NCBI GenBank assembly: GCA_037893245.1
Contig: JBAIAA010000022.1
Location: forward strand, 1,736,001 to 1,800,000
Direction of reading: 5' to 3'
From: Crossaster papposus
Taxonomy: Eukaryota; Echinodermata; Asteroidea; Velatida; Solasteridae
DNA length: 64,000 nucleotides
The notes below the pieces were generated by a model that did no database searches, had not been told where the DNA came from, and was given only the letters and a program-made list of their open reading frames with translations. Shown piece after piece: positions 44,671-56,745 of the stretch (positions are counted from its first letter, which is position 1; each line of letters opens with the position of its first letter). The position numbers and the translations under genes were made by a program.

Positions 44671-44752
44671 CTCACAACGATCGCAACTCATCTTTGCCTT
44701 CGGCAGGAGGACAACCAAAGAGAGACCTGAACGCAAGAACGAGATTTACAAG
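44671..44752 (+). other. Putative non-coding exon 1 of the C1q-like gene
   Basis: It ends ATTTACAAG at a GTAAGATT donor (44,753). The 5' boundary is approximate. There is no ATG-led frame that would join the coding exon, so it would be 5' untranslated region. Confidence 0.5.
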
Positions 44753-45461
44753 GTAAGATTATGTGACAGGTAGAAACATGCTCTTTAAGTCTTGAGATGG
44801 AATTGATGTTTTTATTCCTTCTTGATATGTGGTTCTTACGAAAGTATTTTTTTTACGAAACTCATGAATAGAGTATGTATTGTCAAATGGTATGCTTTGC
44901 TGTCCACGTAAATGGTTGTAAAAGGCTGTTCACTACTTAGGGTCCCCTATACATGTATACCCTTGATACTGTGCTTGATGTTCAAGCTGTTCCACCATCC
45001 TTCTGACATGCTTTAATGAGCACATACCGCCTACCCCAGCATCATACCAAGCATCTTTTAGCATCATGTCAGAATCTGCCGCGTATCCTGTTCCAGAATC
45101 TTCCACCTCATGTCCACTGAACTCGGCACCATCCACAACCCATATGGTGTTAGCGCAAGCATCCCATCCTATTGATTTTTTTTAAAGGGTTGGAGCGAAC
45201 GTCAAATGTATTGTATTCCTTCTTTGCATCCACAGACTCCCCTTGCTATCTCCCCATTTCGTCGTCATCTTTGTTACTTTCTTTTTAGGGACAGCTGCTC
45301 GCTTTGATAAAACATAATGATATCACAACATCAACAACAAACAAACAAATTATAGCCTTTACGCTGACAACAGCCTCAAAGCGCTGTAAAAATACATTAA
45401 AATAAACAAATAAAGAGACTTGTTGTGAGTTAAGGTGTTTGTTTTTTTGTATTATTTTCAG
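44753..45461 (+). other. Putative intron 1 of the C1q-like gene
   Basis: GT ... TTATTTTCAG with a T-rich tract at 45,438-45,458. It contains a 67-codon minus-strand frame (44,933-45,136) without recognisable family, which I do not call. Confidence 0.5.
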
Positions 45462-45531
45462 GTGACATTTAACTTCAGTCACTAAGATTTCTTCTCGGCG
45501 GCTGAGCTCTGATTAAGAACACCACGTCAAG
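45462..45531 (+). other. Putative non-coding exon 2 of the C1q-like gene
   Basis: 70 bp between acceptor TATTATTTTCAG and donor AAG-GTAGGCC. It has stops in all frames, so it would be 5' untranslated region. Confidence 0.5.
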
Positions 45532-46470
45532 GTAGGCCTTACTGTATTAAAAACAAATAAACAAATAACGTTATATTTTTTAACATCGCCACAAAACCAT
45601 TGACGTATCTTGTGAGGAGCTATAGCTAAACAATCAGCGAGACAAATTCTTAAATATTACCGTATTTACAGAGTTTTTCAGTCAGGATATTATATCTTTC
45701 CCAATTATTTTAACACTATAGTATCACACATTCTTATAACGACACTTTACTTTCGTCCCCGAACATCGCCTAGCTCAATTCTCAATTTAAAAAATAGTTA
45801 TCAATGAATCCCATTCTAGATCAAGTATTATTGCAATTTGTATACCTTTCTGATTCCTCCTAAAATTGTGAAATTCGTTTCACGGGGCTTTCGAAATTAA
45901 ATTAAAAAATAACAAATTTTGGTGTTTTTTCAATGTCGTTTGTTTTAAGACTCTTGGTCATTTAAATACTAAAATTACCCATAACGTTTGATAGTAAACA
46001 GAACAAAATGTAACGACAACAGCGTCTAAATCTATTAAAAAAAAAAAAAAAGCAAAATACCCCAAACCACACATTAATTTACGACGAATCGCAATGCTCT
46101 AATTAAAATTATACTGCAACTTTAATCAAATCCCTTTGTAATTTTTGAAATTGAGAATCAAGAGTTGAGCTCGACGATGTTTGCGGACAAAATTAAAGTG
46201 CAAATAATGAATTTCTGGAGAAGAGGAGAGGTGGGATTTGGCCCTACTTTATAGCTTGATTCAAAACCCGTACGACACTCTTCCTCAAAAAAGTTGTTCC
46301 GTCAAATTTGTTTTGCCGCTTTATACAAACCGACCAAAACGAACATCTGAAGTTATTTTGTATGCGCTCTACCCGAGAACCTTTTAATTCATTTGTTTTT
46401 GCTTCTTTTTCTGTTTAATAATTAGTCCCTTTTGTGATTTATATTGTCTACTTTTGGTATTTTATACAGA

Positions 46471-47307
46471 ATGAAGATCTTGGTGGCAACCGTTCTTTCA
46501 ATCGCCCTCCTTCTGGGCAACTCTGTCAAGCTCCGAGCTTCCGTCACTGGGCCGGTTGCGACGGACGGTGATGTTCCAGCGTCTCAGGCGTGTCCGATGT
46601 GCTGCCAGGGACCTGCTGCCGCACATGGTATACCAGGTTTAAATGGGCAGGTCGGACCGATGGGACCCTACGGCCAGCCGGGGTCAAAGGGCGACGCAGG
46701 TCAGCCGGGTCAAATTGGCGATATCGGGCCAATCGGTCCAATGGGTGAGCGGGGAGCACTTGGGAACGCTGGGCCTAAAGGTGACGATGGGATAGGCCAG
46801 CCCGGCAAGATAGGTCCGAAAGGTCTGCAGGGTGTAGTCGGAAGTCCTGGTCAGACTGGTGTCAAAGGTCAGAAGGGTGAGCCAGGGGAGACACCAGACG
46901 ACTCCAACCAGCGGGTAGCATTCACCGCGGTGAGGACGAGCTCCTCTGATACCTCTACGAGTGACGACACCCGTTTGCCCTTCCAGGAGACCGAGACGCT
47001 TCTGCCGGGTACCAGCTTCGATCTCGGGACCGGCACGTTCACGTGTACTGTGCCGGGCACCTACGTGTTTACGTTTTCTGTGAACAAATATCGTTCCAGC
47101 AGCCTGATCGTTCATCTCCGGAAGAACGACGACTATGTTGTCACTGGCGTTAGCAGTGATTCAAGTCACCGTGAGCAGGTGTCTGGGAGCGCGGTGCTGG
47201 TTCTGCAGCGAGGAGACACGGTGGGGCTTACCATGTACGGTAGGGTGGTTAGTGAATCCACCTATCACCGCACCTCATTCAGTGGCTTCCTCCTTTACCC
47301 CGAATAA
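46471..47307 (+). CDS. Secreted collagen-like protein with C-terminal C1q domain
   Basis: 278 residues in one coding exon. The acceptor TATTTTATACAG ends at 46,469 and the ATG follows at 46,471. An upstream in-frame ATG at 46,444 lies in the intron. Residues 1-24 form a signal peptide (MKILVATVLSIALLLGN). A CPMCC cluster at 41-45 could cross-link chains. Gly-X-Y repeats span about 53-140 with one break (GDDGIGQPG). The C1q domain (about 148-278) shows VAFTAVR, FTCTVPGTYVFTFSV, SGSAVLVLQRGDTVGL and SFSGFLLYPE. Family members form trimers and often act as secreted pattern-recognition or adhesion proteins; the ligand here is unknown. It is transcribed from the promoter near 44,640 through two non-coding exons. 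It is the intact paralogue of the gene broken at 639-4744. Confidence 0.93.
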   Translation: MKILVATVLSIALLLGNSVKLRASVTGPVATDGDVPASQACPMCCQGPAAAHGIPGLNGQVGPMGPYGQPGSKGDAGQPGQIGDIGPIGPMGERGALGNAGPKGDDGIGQPGKIGPKGLQGVVGSPGQTGVKGQKGEPGETPDDSNQRVAFTAVRTSSSDTSTSDDTRLPFQETETLLPGTSFDLGTGTFTCTVPGTYVFTFSVNKYRSSSLIVHLRKNDDYVVTGVSSDSSHREQVSGSAVLVLQRGDTVGLTMYGRVVSESTYHRTSFSGFLLYPE

Positions 47308-47315
47308 ATAATAAA
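47303..47315 (+). terminator. Polyadenylation signals of the C1q-like gene
   Basis: Two AATAAA hexamers (47,303-47,308 and 47,310-47,315). The first overlaps the TAA stop codon, implying a very short 3' untranslated region. The same arrangement occurs in copy 1. Confidence 0.6.
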
Positions 47316-48005
47316 TAATTGCTGAAACAGTAGTCGTATTAAAAAGAAATAATATTCAATGTCATAATAATTAATATTTGTTAAGCATCTTAGTCTTCAT
47401 AACAAGTTTCAAAACACCTTACCAACCGACATAAAAACTGTAAAACTTCGGACAGGTCAGTTAAAACGATATTTACTATAAAATACAACCGAACCCCCCA
47501 AATCCACCCATTCATAATAATTTAAGCAATTACCAATGGTGTATCCTAGTCCTTTAAATGTTCATACATGTCCGCCATATAAACATATCGTTACTGAATA
47601 AACATATTTACCCATTCTATGTTGTTTCAAATGTTTTTTTTAAATATACAATTTACTGTTTTTAATATTCATTTTTAATAAAATGTTCAGATATACTGAT
47701 ACCAGTGCAGCGTAACTGGAGGTCCAAGGTTCAAACCCAGCTAAAGTCAATGTATGAATACAAAATATAATATTTTGCTTCAATTCCCAATTTGTAAGCA
47801 TTTAATAGCATCTGTATAAATAAAAAAGTAAGGTAGAATATTAGCATTTGCTCTATTTGGTATAAATTAAATGGCTATACTGTACGTGCACATGATAAAC
47901 TCTATTGTTATAAACCATTCGGCTGTGCAATTAACTGCAAGTATAAAGCGTTTGATACTTTGTTAGTTAGCAATTCTAAGATTCCTAGGATTTTAAGTAT
48001 GAGCA
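47316..48005. other. Intergenic region, C1q to oxidoreductase 3' end, copy 2
   Basis: AT-rich, lacking the ~390-bp segment present at 4876-5262 of copy 1. No gene seen. The two genes converge here. Confidence 0.55.
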
Positions 48006-48249
48006 TCATGACCTCTCAGTTTTCGGTTCCCACTTCACTCTAAACTTCTTTCTCGGTATGTCATAGTCCCACTCTCCCTTCAGTATCATGTTAGCTGCCA
48101 TGTGGCCGATCTCATCCGAGGACTTGGCCCCGACCTCGTTACCGCCAACGAGCACGTACGCCCAGGGCCGACCATGTCGCAGTAGAGTAGCCGCGTAGGT
48201 GTGGTGGTAGTCACGCAAGTATTGGTGTGAATGGAAAGTGGCTTCAGAT
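48006..48249 (-). pseudogene. Oxidoreductase exon 5, copy 2
   Basis: It starts after a GTTGCAG acceptor with DLKPLSIHTNTCVTTTTPTR in phase with exon 4. One base short near 48,157, it continues in the next frame as VLVGGNEVGAKSSDEIG ... FRVKWEPKTERS and TGA. Confidence 0.68.
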
Positions 48250-48984
48250 CTGCAACGGTAATAAAAAGTGTTGCATCTTTTTCGGTTTAATATCCAGAGA
48301 CAATCACGGCAACTTGATGAAAGGGCGACGAAAACATAGGACGAACATTTGTGACGCGGTATGTCAAAATCAGGCATTTTGGGGCAAGAAGTCAATTTTG
48401 AGTTTCTGCAATATTAGTAAAATGCACCGCTTGCTCTTTTAAATGCCACCTTGCGTTTTTTGTATTGAATATTCCAAAGTAAAGATATACAGTTTTGAAA
48501 TCACATTGTCTGAAATGTAAAAAATGAGAAAGAGACCTTTCAAGTTGGAGTTTTGTATTACACAAAATGCTTTGTCAATGAAGTTTTAATTGAAACTTTT
48601 ACATAACAGTTGAAACATATTAATAGCACCACAAAAAAATGTAAATTCCCCAAATCACTGAAAATCACCCCACATTATTTTGTAGCTGTTTCTCCTTTCG
48701 TAGCACAGCCCAATTCCGCCTGGTTTTGACATACCATGTCACATTTTTGAATGGATGCTTCGTTCTATTTCAATATGCTGCACTTCACTGGATATACTTG
48801 TAACAAATTTGTGATTGACTTTTGTTTTATCCCACCGTTTTGTAAAACCTGCCGATAGTAATTATTGACTAGTTTTGTGGTGACGGCGCTCAATAACGGG
48901 GCACTACGATTCCTCGCATTAAATTACACCTACGACGCGCCAATGTGTTTTGTGAAAAAGCTCACAGGACGTGTCGCAGCTGCC

Positions 48985-49060
48985 TTGCGGCGAAATGGCT
49001 GCATCCAGCTGTATACTCCCCACGGAGCCGAGATGGTATTTGAAATGTTTCGTGTGCACA
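48985..49060 (+). mobile_element. SINE 3' fragment, copy 2 (uninterrupted)
   Basis: It matches the tail of the SINE at 50,632-50,868 on the opposite strand, including GCGGCGAAATGGCTGCATC and GAGATGGTATTTGAAAT. It contains the empty target CACGGAGCC (49,021-49,029) of the copy-1 2.78-kb element. Confidence 0.6.
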
Positions 49061-49191
49061 ATGAGCAGGGGTAATAATATTGTAGTGACACGCGCCAGTA
49101 TTGTTGAATACGTGCGCTTTACAAATATTTGTATTGTTATCTATAGTTTTTAAACAGTAATAAGATCGATGGAGTCCCGCGGATCACCTAC

Positions 49192-49335
49192 CAGGAATTA
49201 TGCCTTGTAGGCACTGCAGGAGTCTATCTGACGTTGGTTGATCACCGTGACCAAAGTACCAGGCCTTCATTTGCTCCTTAGTTGTCATATCTTTCTCACC
49301 CACTTTACCGTGACCTATTTTCAGGTACCACTTAC
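49192..49335 (-). pseudogene. Oxidoreductase exon 4, copy 2
   Basis: 144 nt, open, encoding KWYLKIGHGKVGEKD ... QPTSDRLLQCLQGIIPG, between acceptor TTTTGTAG and donor GTAGGT. Confidence 0.63.
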
Positions 49336-50053
49336 CTACAAAACATTTGGGGAAAGAAAACAAAATTTAGCTACATGTATTCAATAGGAATAGTATGGTG
49401 GTTTCATTGGGACTAACAAATGATCAGCGCGGACGCCAAGCACAAGTTCTCCTCTCGCTTGGTTGCAGCAAGTGAGTTGGGGGAGACTTGGGTTTGAGTC
49501 ACCAAACATTGAGTCTGAGTCAGAGTCCCAGTCACCACTGTCGAGTCTTGAGTGCGAGTCCTGAATCAAACAGGTAGAGTCCGAGTCTGAGTCATAAGTC
49601 AAATGGTTGGGTCTGAGCAATATTTATTGGTACTTGCCAGAGATTCAGTAAGAATTCAAAATCCAAATTCAGTAAGAATCAAATATCTATTACTAAAATT
49701 GGAAATTCATAGCTATTTTCCCATTCATAGCTATTTTATAGCTATTCCTATTTGGCAATCTATAGGTTGGTTGCGCACAAACATTACCGTTGTGACTTTG
49801 AATTTACAAGGCGGGATTCAGACCTATACACGTCACACATATCATTTGCATATCTCAGGAGGGAATCTCAGGAGGTACGCAAGATTCGCTGCTCGTAATA
49901 CTGGACACCATTTGAAGTCTAGGAACCAGACTAGGCTAGACATTGGAGGAGTGTGTTTACTCATAAAGATGTCAAAATCCAGCTGGATTGTCTAATGGCC
50001 TGTTCTCTTAATGATTATACATTCATTAGTCACATATACATGGTAATATTTAC

Positions 50054-50524
50054 CGTTTGGGTACGCCGGAATCGGTGGCAAAATGTAGCAGTCTTGTCCC
50101 AAGTCCGTTTCTCCCTCATGAACGTCTAAGGAAGGCATGCCCTGGAGCCTGTCCCTGTCAACTTCTATCAACTACAGAAGCACCACGACTTGAGACTTGG
50201 CCGTTATATCAAGTTGCAACCCAGCGGGTAGTAGGTCTTCCACAGCAGTTGAGGCCCCAGTGCGGAGCAAGACTTTCTTAGCATTGATGGTCCTGTCGGC
50301 TTCGGTGGCTAGTGTAAATACGATGTGATAGATCGTCAACGAGGTCGTCCAATATTCTGCATTCTTGGCGCTGAGCCAAGGTCTGCTTGGCAAAAAGGAG
50401 CTTCTGCGGGCTCAGATGATGACACTGATCCCTGTCTGGTTGGCACCATCGAGTAGCTTACGGCCGAGGGAACCATCGTGTGCAGTCAGCCACAACACCC
50501 CAACGTCCCTGTAAAAATGTATCC
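50054..50524 (-). pseudogene. Oxidoreductase exon 3, copy 2
   Basis: The largest exon. In one frame: IHFYRDVGVLWLTAHDGS ... LLDGANQTGISV, then TGA. The shifted frame SPQKLLFAKQTLAQRQECR continues the homology, and the first frame returns at VFTLATEADRTINAKKVL ... AGLQLDITAKSQVVVLL, then TAG, then VDRDRLQGMPSL ... CYILPPIP. Two compensating shifts plus one stop are seen in both copies. Confidence 0.66.
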
Positions 50525-50631
50525 CTACAGAGAAAATGATAGGTAACCAACTATTTAAGGTGTCATGTGATTAATGGCTGTTGACCGGTTCCCAGCCATT
50601 TTCCACTCGATAATAATAGCAAGTACTTAGT

Positions 50632-50868
50632 GAAATATTCCAAATACCATCTCAGCTCCCGGGGGAGCATACAGCTCGATGCTGCCATTTCGGCGCAAAG
50701 AAGCTATTCCAATGACAATCTCTGCCCTCACAGGTACCCATTTACGCCTGGGTGGGGAGAAGCAGAGGCACACGCACAACCCCAGGTTGGACTCGAACCC
50801 ACAACCTGCAGAATTACCAGCAGACCACAAATGAAATGCTCCCGGCCACGATGCCACTCCACAGCCCT
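50632..50868 (-). mobile_element. tRNA-derived SINE (minus strand), copy 2
   Basis: Counterpart of 11,462-11,696. The B box GGGTTCGAGTCC is at 50,789-50,800 on the minus strand. Confidence 0.72.
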
Positions 50869-50918
50869 AAATAAGTGGTCTTCTACAATTGAAAACTTTG
50901 ATATGAGAGTTTTACTAC

Positions 50919-53461
50919 GGAGCTCTGGAAGTGCCATCCGACTTGTTTACATCCTGACATATTTTATCTCAGGATGACGACATAATACAGGCAAAATGAC
51001 GACATCCTTAAATATTTGTTCGCGTAATAGCGACATCCTGAGATAATATATCGCGAGATGACGACATGCTGAAAGTAGGATGACGACATCCCGAGATAAC
51101 ATATCGCGGGATGACGACATGCTAAAAGTAGGATGACGACATCCCGAGATAATATATCGCGGGATGACGACATCCTGAGATAATATATCGCGGGATGACG
51201 ACATGTTGAAAATAGGATGACAACATCCTGAGATAATATATCGCGGGATGACGTCATGTTGAAAGTAGGATGACGACATCCTGAGATAATATATCCCGGG
51301 ATGACAACATGCTGCTGAAACTATGTAGGATCCTGATTAGATCAGCAATACGGAAGCTTAAAGTGACCAACCGCGTTTCCGCGTTTCAGAATGAAAAACC
51401 ATGTAAAGACGGACACTTGGTGCAATGCTCGCAGTCAGCATACGATAGGCCGGGTAGCAGCGCGGCGAGTCTCTGCCTCGATTTGTGTCATACCCCTTGC
51501 GAGGTTTTATGTTAATGAGGCTTCCCTTTGAGGGGGCGTAGTGGTTTGACAAAAAATTTCTAAAATTATTTTGTCCCATTTATCACAGAAAATAAACACA
51601 ACCACACACACGCATTGTTGTCAACATTATACTTTATTGATTTAAGCAAACAAAATCCGTATTACATGTTTCCTTTAATCAATCCGTATGGTAGGCTTTG
51701 TCTATTTTCAAGACGCTTTTGCTTTGGCCTTGACGCTTTGACTTTGGTCGTGACAGTTGTGGACCACCGTAGTATTTCGTTAAAAGACGTCTTCTTGAGA
51801 GATATGATTTAATATCGTGGAAAGACGTCTTTCCAAGATACGATTATCATGGAAAGACGTCTTTTTGTGATACGATTATCATAGAAAGACGTCTTTCTGA
51901 GATACGATATTAGGAAAGATATATTTCCGAGATACGATATCACGGAAAGACATATTTTTATATCAGTATTCCGTCTTTTTGAGATAAATTATCTCAGAAA
52001 CGCGGAAACGCGGATGGTCACCTTAAGCTTCCGTATTGCTGATCTAATCAGGATCCTACATAATTTCAGCAGCATGTGGTCATCCCGGGATATATTATCT
52101 CAGGATGTCGTCATCCTACTTTCAACATGTCGTCATCCCGCGATATATTATCCCAGGATGTCGTCATCCTACCTTTAGCATGTCGTCATCCCGGGATATA
52201 TTATCCCAGGATGTCGTCATCCTGCGCTATATTATCTCAGGATGTCGTCATGCTATTTTCAACATGTCGTCATCCTATTTTCAACATGTTGTCATCCCGC
52301 GATATATTATCTTAGGATGTCGTCATCCTACTTTCAACATGTCGTCATCCTGCGATATATTATCTCAGGATGTCGTCATCCTATTTTCAACATGTTGTCA
52401 TCCCGGGATATATTATCTCAGGATGTCGTCATCCTACTTTCAGCATGTCGTCATCACGCGATATATTATCTCAGGATGTCGCCATTACGCGAACAAATAT
52501 CAAAGGATATCAGTATGTCGTCCTGAGATAAAATATGTCAGGATGTAAACAAGTCGGATGGCACTTCCATATTTGTCCGAATTTTTCAGATGAATAACAT
52601 TTTTGACTAACAAATAGTCACTTTTCTCACTTCCAGAAACTTGTTTTAACCTCAAAATGATTCTGGACTTTTCAATGTTTCCTCTTTATTAAAAAAAAAA
52701 GAAGATAATCCTATCCCCATTTTTCCTCAAAAGTACGGAGCTCTGGAAGTGCCATCCGACTTGTTTACATCCTGACATATTTTATCTCAGGATGACGACA
52801 TAATAAAGGTAAAATGACGACATCCTTTGATATTTGTTCGCGTAATGGCGACATCCTGAGATAATATATCGCGGGATGACGACATCCTGAAAGTACGATG
52901 ACGACATCCTGAGATAATATATCTCGGGATGACGACATGTTGAAAGTATGATGACGACATCTTGAGATAATATATCGCTGGATGACGACATGCTGAAAGT
53001 AGGATGACGACATCCTGAGATAATATATCTAGGGATGTCGTCATTACGTGAACAAATATCAAAGGATGTCGTCATTTTGCCCTTATTATGTCGTCATCCC
53101 GCGATATCTTATCTCAGGATGTCGTCATCCCACTTTCAACATGTCGTCATCCCGCGATATATTATCTCAGGATGTCATCATCATACTTTTAGCATGTCGT
53201 CATCCCGCGATATATTATCTCAGGATGTCGTCATCCAACTTTCAGCATGTCGTCATCCCGCGATATATTATATCGGGATGTCGTCATCGTACTTTCAACA
53301 TGTCGTCATCCCGCGATATCTTATATCAAGATGTTGTCATCGTACTTTCAGGATGTCGTCATCACGCGAACAAATATCAAAGGATGTCGTCATTTTGCCT
53401 CTATTATGTCGTCATCCTGAGATAAAATATGTCAGGATGTAAACAAGTCGGATGGCACTTC
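50919..53461. mobile_element. GATGACGACAT foldback elements, two units, copy 2
   Basis: Units at about 50,919-52,565 and 52,733-53,461 have the same termini and internal motif arrays as copy 1. The number and order of array units differ between copies, so the arrays have changed by slippage or unequal exchange since duplication. Non-coding. Confidence 0.85.
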
Positions 53462-53463
53462 CT

Positions 53464-54122
53464 GGGGCGGATTGCAATACCGCGGTCTTAGCCGGCCGGC
53501 TTAGCCAGCCCGATATTAGCCGGCTATCACTCTTAGACGGTCTTGGATAAGACGCCAAACTTAGCCCATTGCAATAAGCCGGTCTTTACTAAGCCTGCCT
53601 ATAGTAATGATTTACAAACAAACGCTCCGTGGTTACGGTAAAAATGGTGCATGCGCTATGCATTGTGCGCTTTTTAAACATTGAATAAAATAATGCAGAG
53701 GATTTCTCGTCACATCAATTTCACATAATAGTCCTGCTTAAACGAAACAACGCCGTCCAGCCTTCATACTTGCAATACCGGGGGAACTGCATGGTTCTTG
53801 TTCGTCTGATTCAAATCACGCGAAATTAAATCCGACGATTAATCGTCGAGGAAATCTGTATTTGCGATACAACTGAAAAGCCATTCTAACGTTACAGAGC
53901 AATAATTTGAGTACAAATATTTATATAAATGTGATAACAGAATTTCAACTATTATATAGACCGTTTAAAGCCAGCCCAACCCAGGCTTAATATCTTAAGA
54001 CTGTCTTAACACTTAGACTGTGTAATTGCAACGGTCTTACTTATAGACCGACTGACAGCCAGAGATTTAAGACCGGCTAACGCACATAGACCGCTTAAAG
54101 ACCGCTTATTGCAATCCGCCCC
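53464..54122. mobile_element. 659-bp TIR element at the foldback terminus, copy 2 only
   Basis: The inverted ends are GGGGCGGATTGCAATA, then (CC/AG)CGGTCTTAG-type sequence. TAAGACCG/CGGTCTTA words recur inside. It is inserted into the terminal CTTCCAGAGCTCCG of the preceding palindrome (compare 14,178-14,192). No clear target duplication could be defined, and no ORF of note. Confidence 0.78.
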
Positions 54123-54566
54123 AGAGCTCCGTACAAAAGCTCTTGCAGAATGGGCAAAACAGACTTTCGGCATGCGCAAGTCTACAATCCGTAACCTCTT
54201 CCCGCATCTTGTAGACGTCAATGGTTCACAGGTTCACGGTACGCGTGAAATATTCGCACATGCATTCACACATGCGTGGATTTTTCTCTCACCTGTCAAT
54301 CGTTCAATATCACTGAAACTTTGAGCTGCTCGTCTGCCAAGTTCCCCCGATTCAAAACTTCTGCTGATTCCACTAAATGCTCGTCCCTCATCAAATACAG
54401 ACCGGCTTTCATAAATCTTAAAAAAATAACCAGAAGATATAATTGCAATTATTCATGATCCAGTGTTGTAGTACTAGAACTTGCACCAAATTATGTAAAC
54501 ATAATAATGACCCTATAAACTCTCTGGCATGCTGTCATTTTGAAGAATTTTGAAGTAGTCTAAAGA

Positions 54567-54851
54567 GTGAGTGAGTGAGTTTTTAGGGTTTAACGCCGTA
54601 CCAGCATCAATGGCCATATTCACGGCGGGAACAAATTTCATTCAACAATTTTTTATTTCATTCAACAATTAATGTGAAGAAGTTACAGTTTTAGAGGTGG
54701 GAGGAAAACCCCAGAAGAATATCCCGGGGAAAAACCCACGGAGTCAGGCAGGGACTGAAAACCCAATCCACATATTGGCCCAGGCCGGATTCGAACCCGG
54801 GTCATAGTGGTGGAAGGCGAGGAAAGAACCGCTACACCAACCCGACTCCCC
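54567..54851 (-). mobile_element. tRNA-derived SINE with 12-bp target duplication, copy 2 only
   Basis: On the minus strand it starts GGGGAGTCGGGTTGGTGTAG (A box), with B box GGGTTCGAATCC at about 54,790-54,801. A body with GGGATATTCTTCTGGGG follows, and it ends in (ACTC)n. The flanking direct repeats GTAGTCTAAAGA (54,555-54,566 and 54,852-54,863) occur once in copy 1 (14,614-14,625). This is a clean retroposition after the duplication. Confidence 0.92.
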
Positions 54852-55668
54852 GTAGTCTAAAGATGTGTCCCAGAGATGCATTTTTTTGAAATTTCTATTA
54901 AGCAGTTGGTTCAATATCAAATCTAACAATATTATTGGTTCAAATCTAAAAATATTATTTTCTTGGTATATATAGCATCCACAGAACTAAACCTTCGTCA
55001 GTTTAGTTTTCAAGCACCTTTCTTTTAATTAGATTTTTGAGAACTTTTGCGGCTTTCAAACAATAAAAATGTACAACTGACAATAAGTAAAACATTTTTG
55101 AGGTCTTGGATATATTTGGACAATGTGCCCCTCCCAAAGATTTTAAAGGTAAACACCATTGGTAATTGCTTGAATTATCATGAATGGGTACATTTTTGGG
55201 GGTTGTATTTTTTAGTAAGCATTGTTCAACTGACTTGTCTGGAGTTTTACAATCATGGATGCTGAGAAAAGCAAGAAAAACGACATTTGTTTTCAACCGT
55301 CGTCAGGCAGTAGTTCTTATATTGTTCCTGTTTTTTTTATTATATAAAATTCAATTTTTCAGAACAATTAGAGGATATCTAGCGCAATCCTTTTTCTAGA
55401 TGCCTACAATCATTATTTACCTAAAAATAAGTAAGATATTTCCTAATATAATTCGGTAGTAAAATGTTGCGATTTCGCAAATGGTGTATCCTACCTTTAA
55501 ATCACGAGTGGGAAACAAAAATCATACCTCTTCGTGACTGGTTCGCTGGGTCCGTTAAAGCAAACTGAGATACCAGGCCGCTCTGAGCAATATTGGCGGC
55601 TGCACTGCTCCATAAACCTGCCCCGACGACACAAATACGTCAAATACCTCGGTTGGAGTTGCAGACAT

Positions 55669-56745
55669 GACTGACAAACGATGGGGTTATCACGTACAGC
55701 TAGTAGTATGACACTAAATTACATGAAAAGAAAACACAAACAGAAAAGGTCAGGTAAATACAAAAAGTAAACGGAACATTTGTAGGCCGTCCTGATAATA
55801 AGGAAAGTATTAAGTTGATGTACGGGGTGTTCTGTACATAGGGTCATTTTTGACAATTTTTCTCAGTTGTTTCTGTATACAATTTATTTAACCATCATAT
55901 ATATTTTTTCGGTTGCATGAAAATGCATGAGTATACCCACAGACTGTTTCTTGATTGACCGAGGGCTAGTCACATGGTATTTTCTATTTTTACTATCTTT
56001 CTGTGCACGACCAAAAGTACTATAGTCGTAGCAACCATGGTACTATACCATTAGCAACCAAAGTAGTACCCATGGTGCAGTATTTGTGTGTAAATGTATG
56101 CTGATGTGCGCGTAGAGCGTAGCGCATTGAGCGTAGCGAGTATTGTTCCAAAGAGCCAGCGCTACAGAGCTGGATTAAAATTAAAGTTAATTTTAACTGT
56201 ATTTAGATTATAATTATAAAACATTAAAACCAAGCTGTATCTGTGAGTGAGGCATGAAGGTAGGAAACCTCCATGGCATGGGTGAGGTGTTATAAACATA
56301 TATATATATTGTAACGGGCGTGAAAATACTGGTACGACTACGAGTACTAAATGACTAAAGAGACTGGAGAGATCGTGCTGTGGCTTCAAAGAATAATAAC
56401 AGTTTTCTTATCTCTTCGATGCTTCCAATACTACAAGCACACACTATGCCTAATGCGCATAAACCGAATGTATATGTGTGTAACAATGAGACGGAGCGTC
56501 AATGTGTATTGCAATCGAACGTCGAGTAAGACGCGCTCCGTGTACTAGGTCTACCGGGCTAGAACCAGTCACGACCTGAACATCGATCTGAATCTCTGAA
56601 CCCCGAGCACTGATTTGGCTCATCTTTTATAGCGGTTTGGGCGCGTACATAACGCGTGGAGCTAGCGCCTCATAACAAAATGTCCTTTGCAATACCCTGA
56701 TTGGTCATAAACCACTCCTCCATGTATTAATCCAAATCACAATAA
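55669..56745. other. Sequence upstream of the oxidoreductase gene, copy 2
   Basis: No gene recognised. 56,498-56,745 is absent from copy 1 because of the deletion that also removed the left end of the neighbouring TIR element. Confidence 0.5.

Larger units (their letters stand above)
48006..55668 (-). pseudogene. FAD-dependent (DAO-superfamily) oxidoreductase, five exons, copy 2, decayed
   Basis: Exons in gene order: 55,528-55,668, 54,293-54,416, 50,054-50,524, 49,192-49,335 and 48,006-48,249. Exon 3 (471 nt) and exon 4 (144 nt) are multiples of three, with matching phase-1 junctions (NG|KWYLKIGHG). The C-terminus reads YVLVGGNEVGAKSSDEIGHM then AANMILKG, the terminal FAD-contacting motif of DAO-type enzymes. 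Lesions are a shift before the glycine motif and a one-base deletion in exon 1, a TAG after VVVLL and frame changes in exon 3, and a shift before YVLVGGN in exon 5. Exon 3 lesions are shared with copy 1. Introns contain SINEs, a palindromic array and a 659-bp MITE. Function cannot be narrowed beyond a flavin amine/amino-acid oxidase type. Confidence 0.68.

Noticed and set aside
44933-45136. 67-codon minus-strand ORF in the C1q intron
   Set aside because: Its composition looks somewhat protein-like, but no homology, splice partner or duplicate is visible, so it is not supported.
46444-46470. Upstream ATG of the C1q frame (nine extra residues)
   Set aside because: The extra codons lie in the intron before the TTTATACAG acceptor. 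The ATG at 46,471 begins a good signal peptide.
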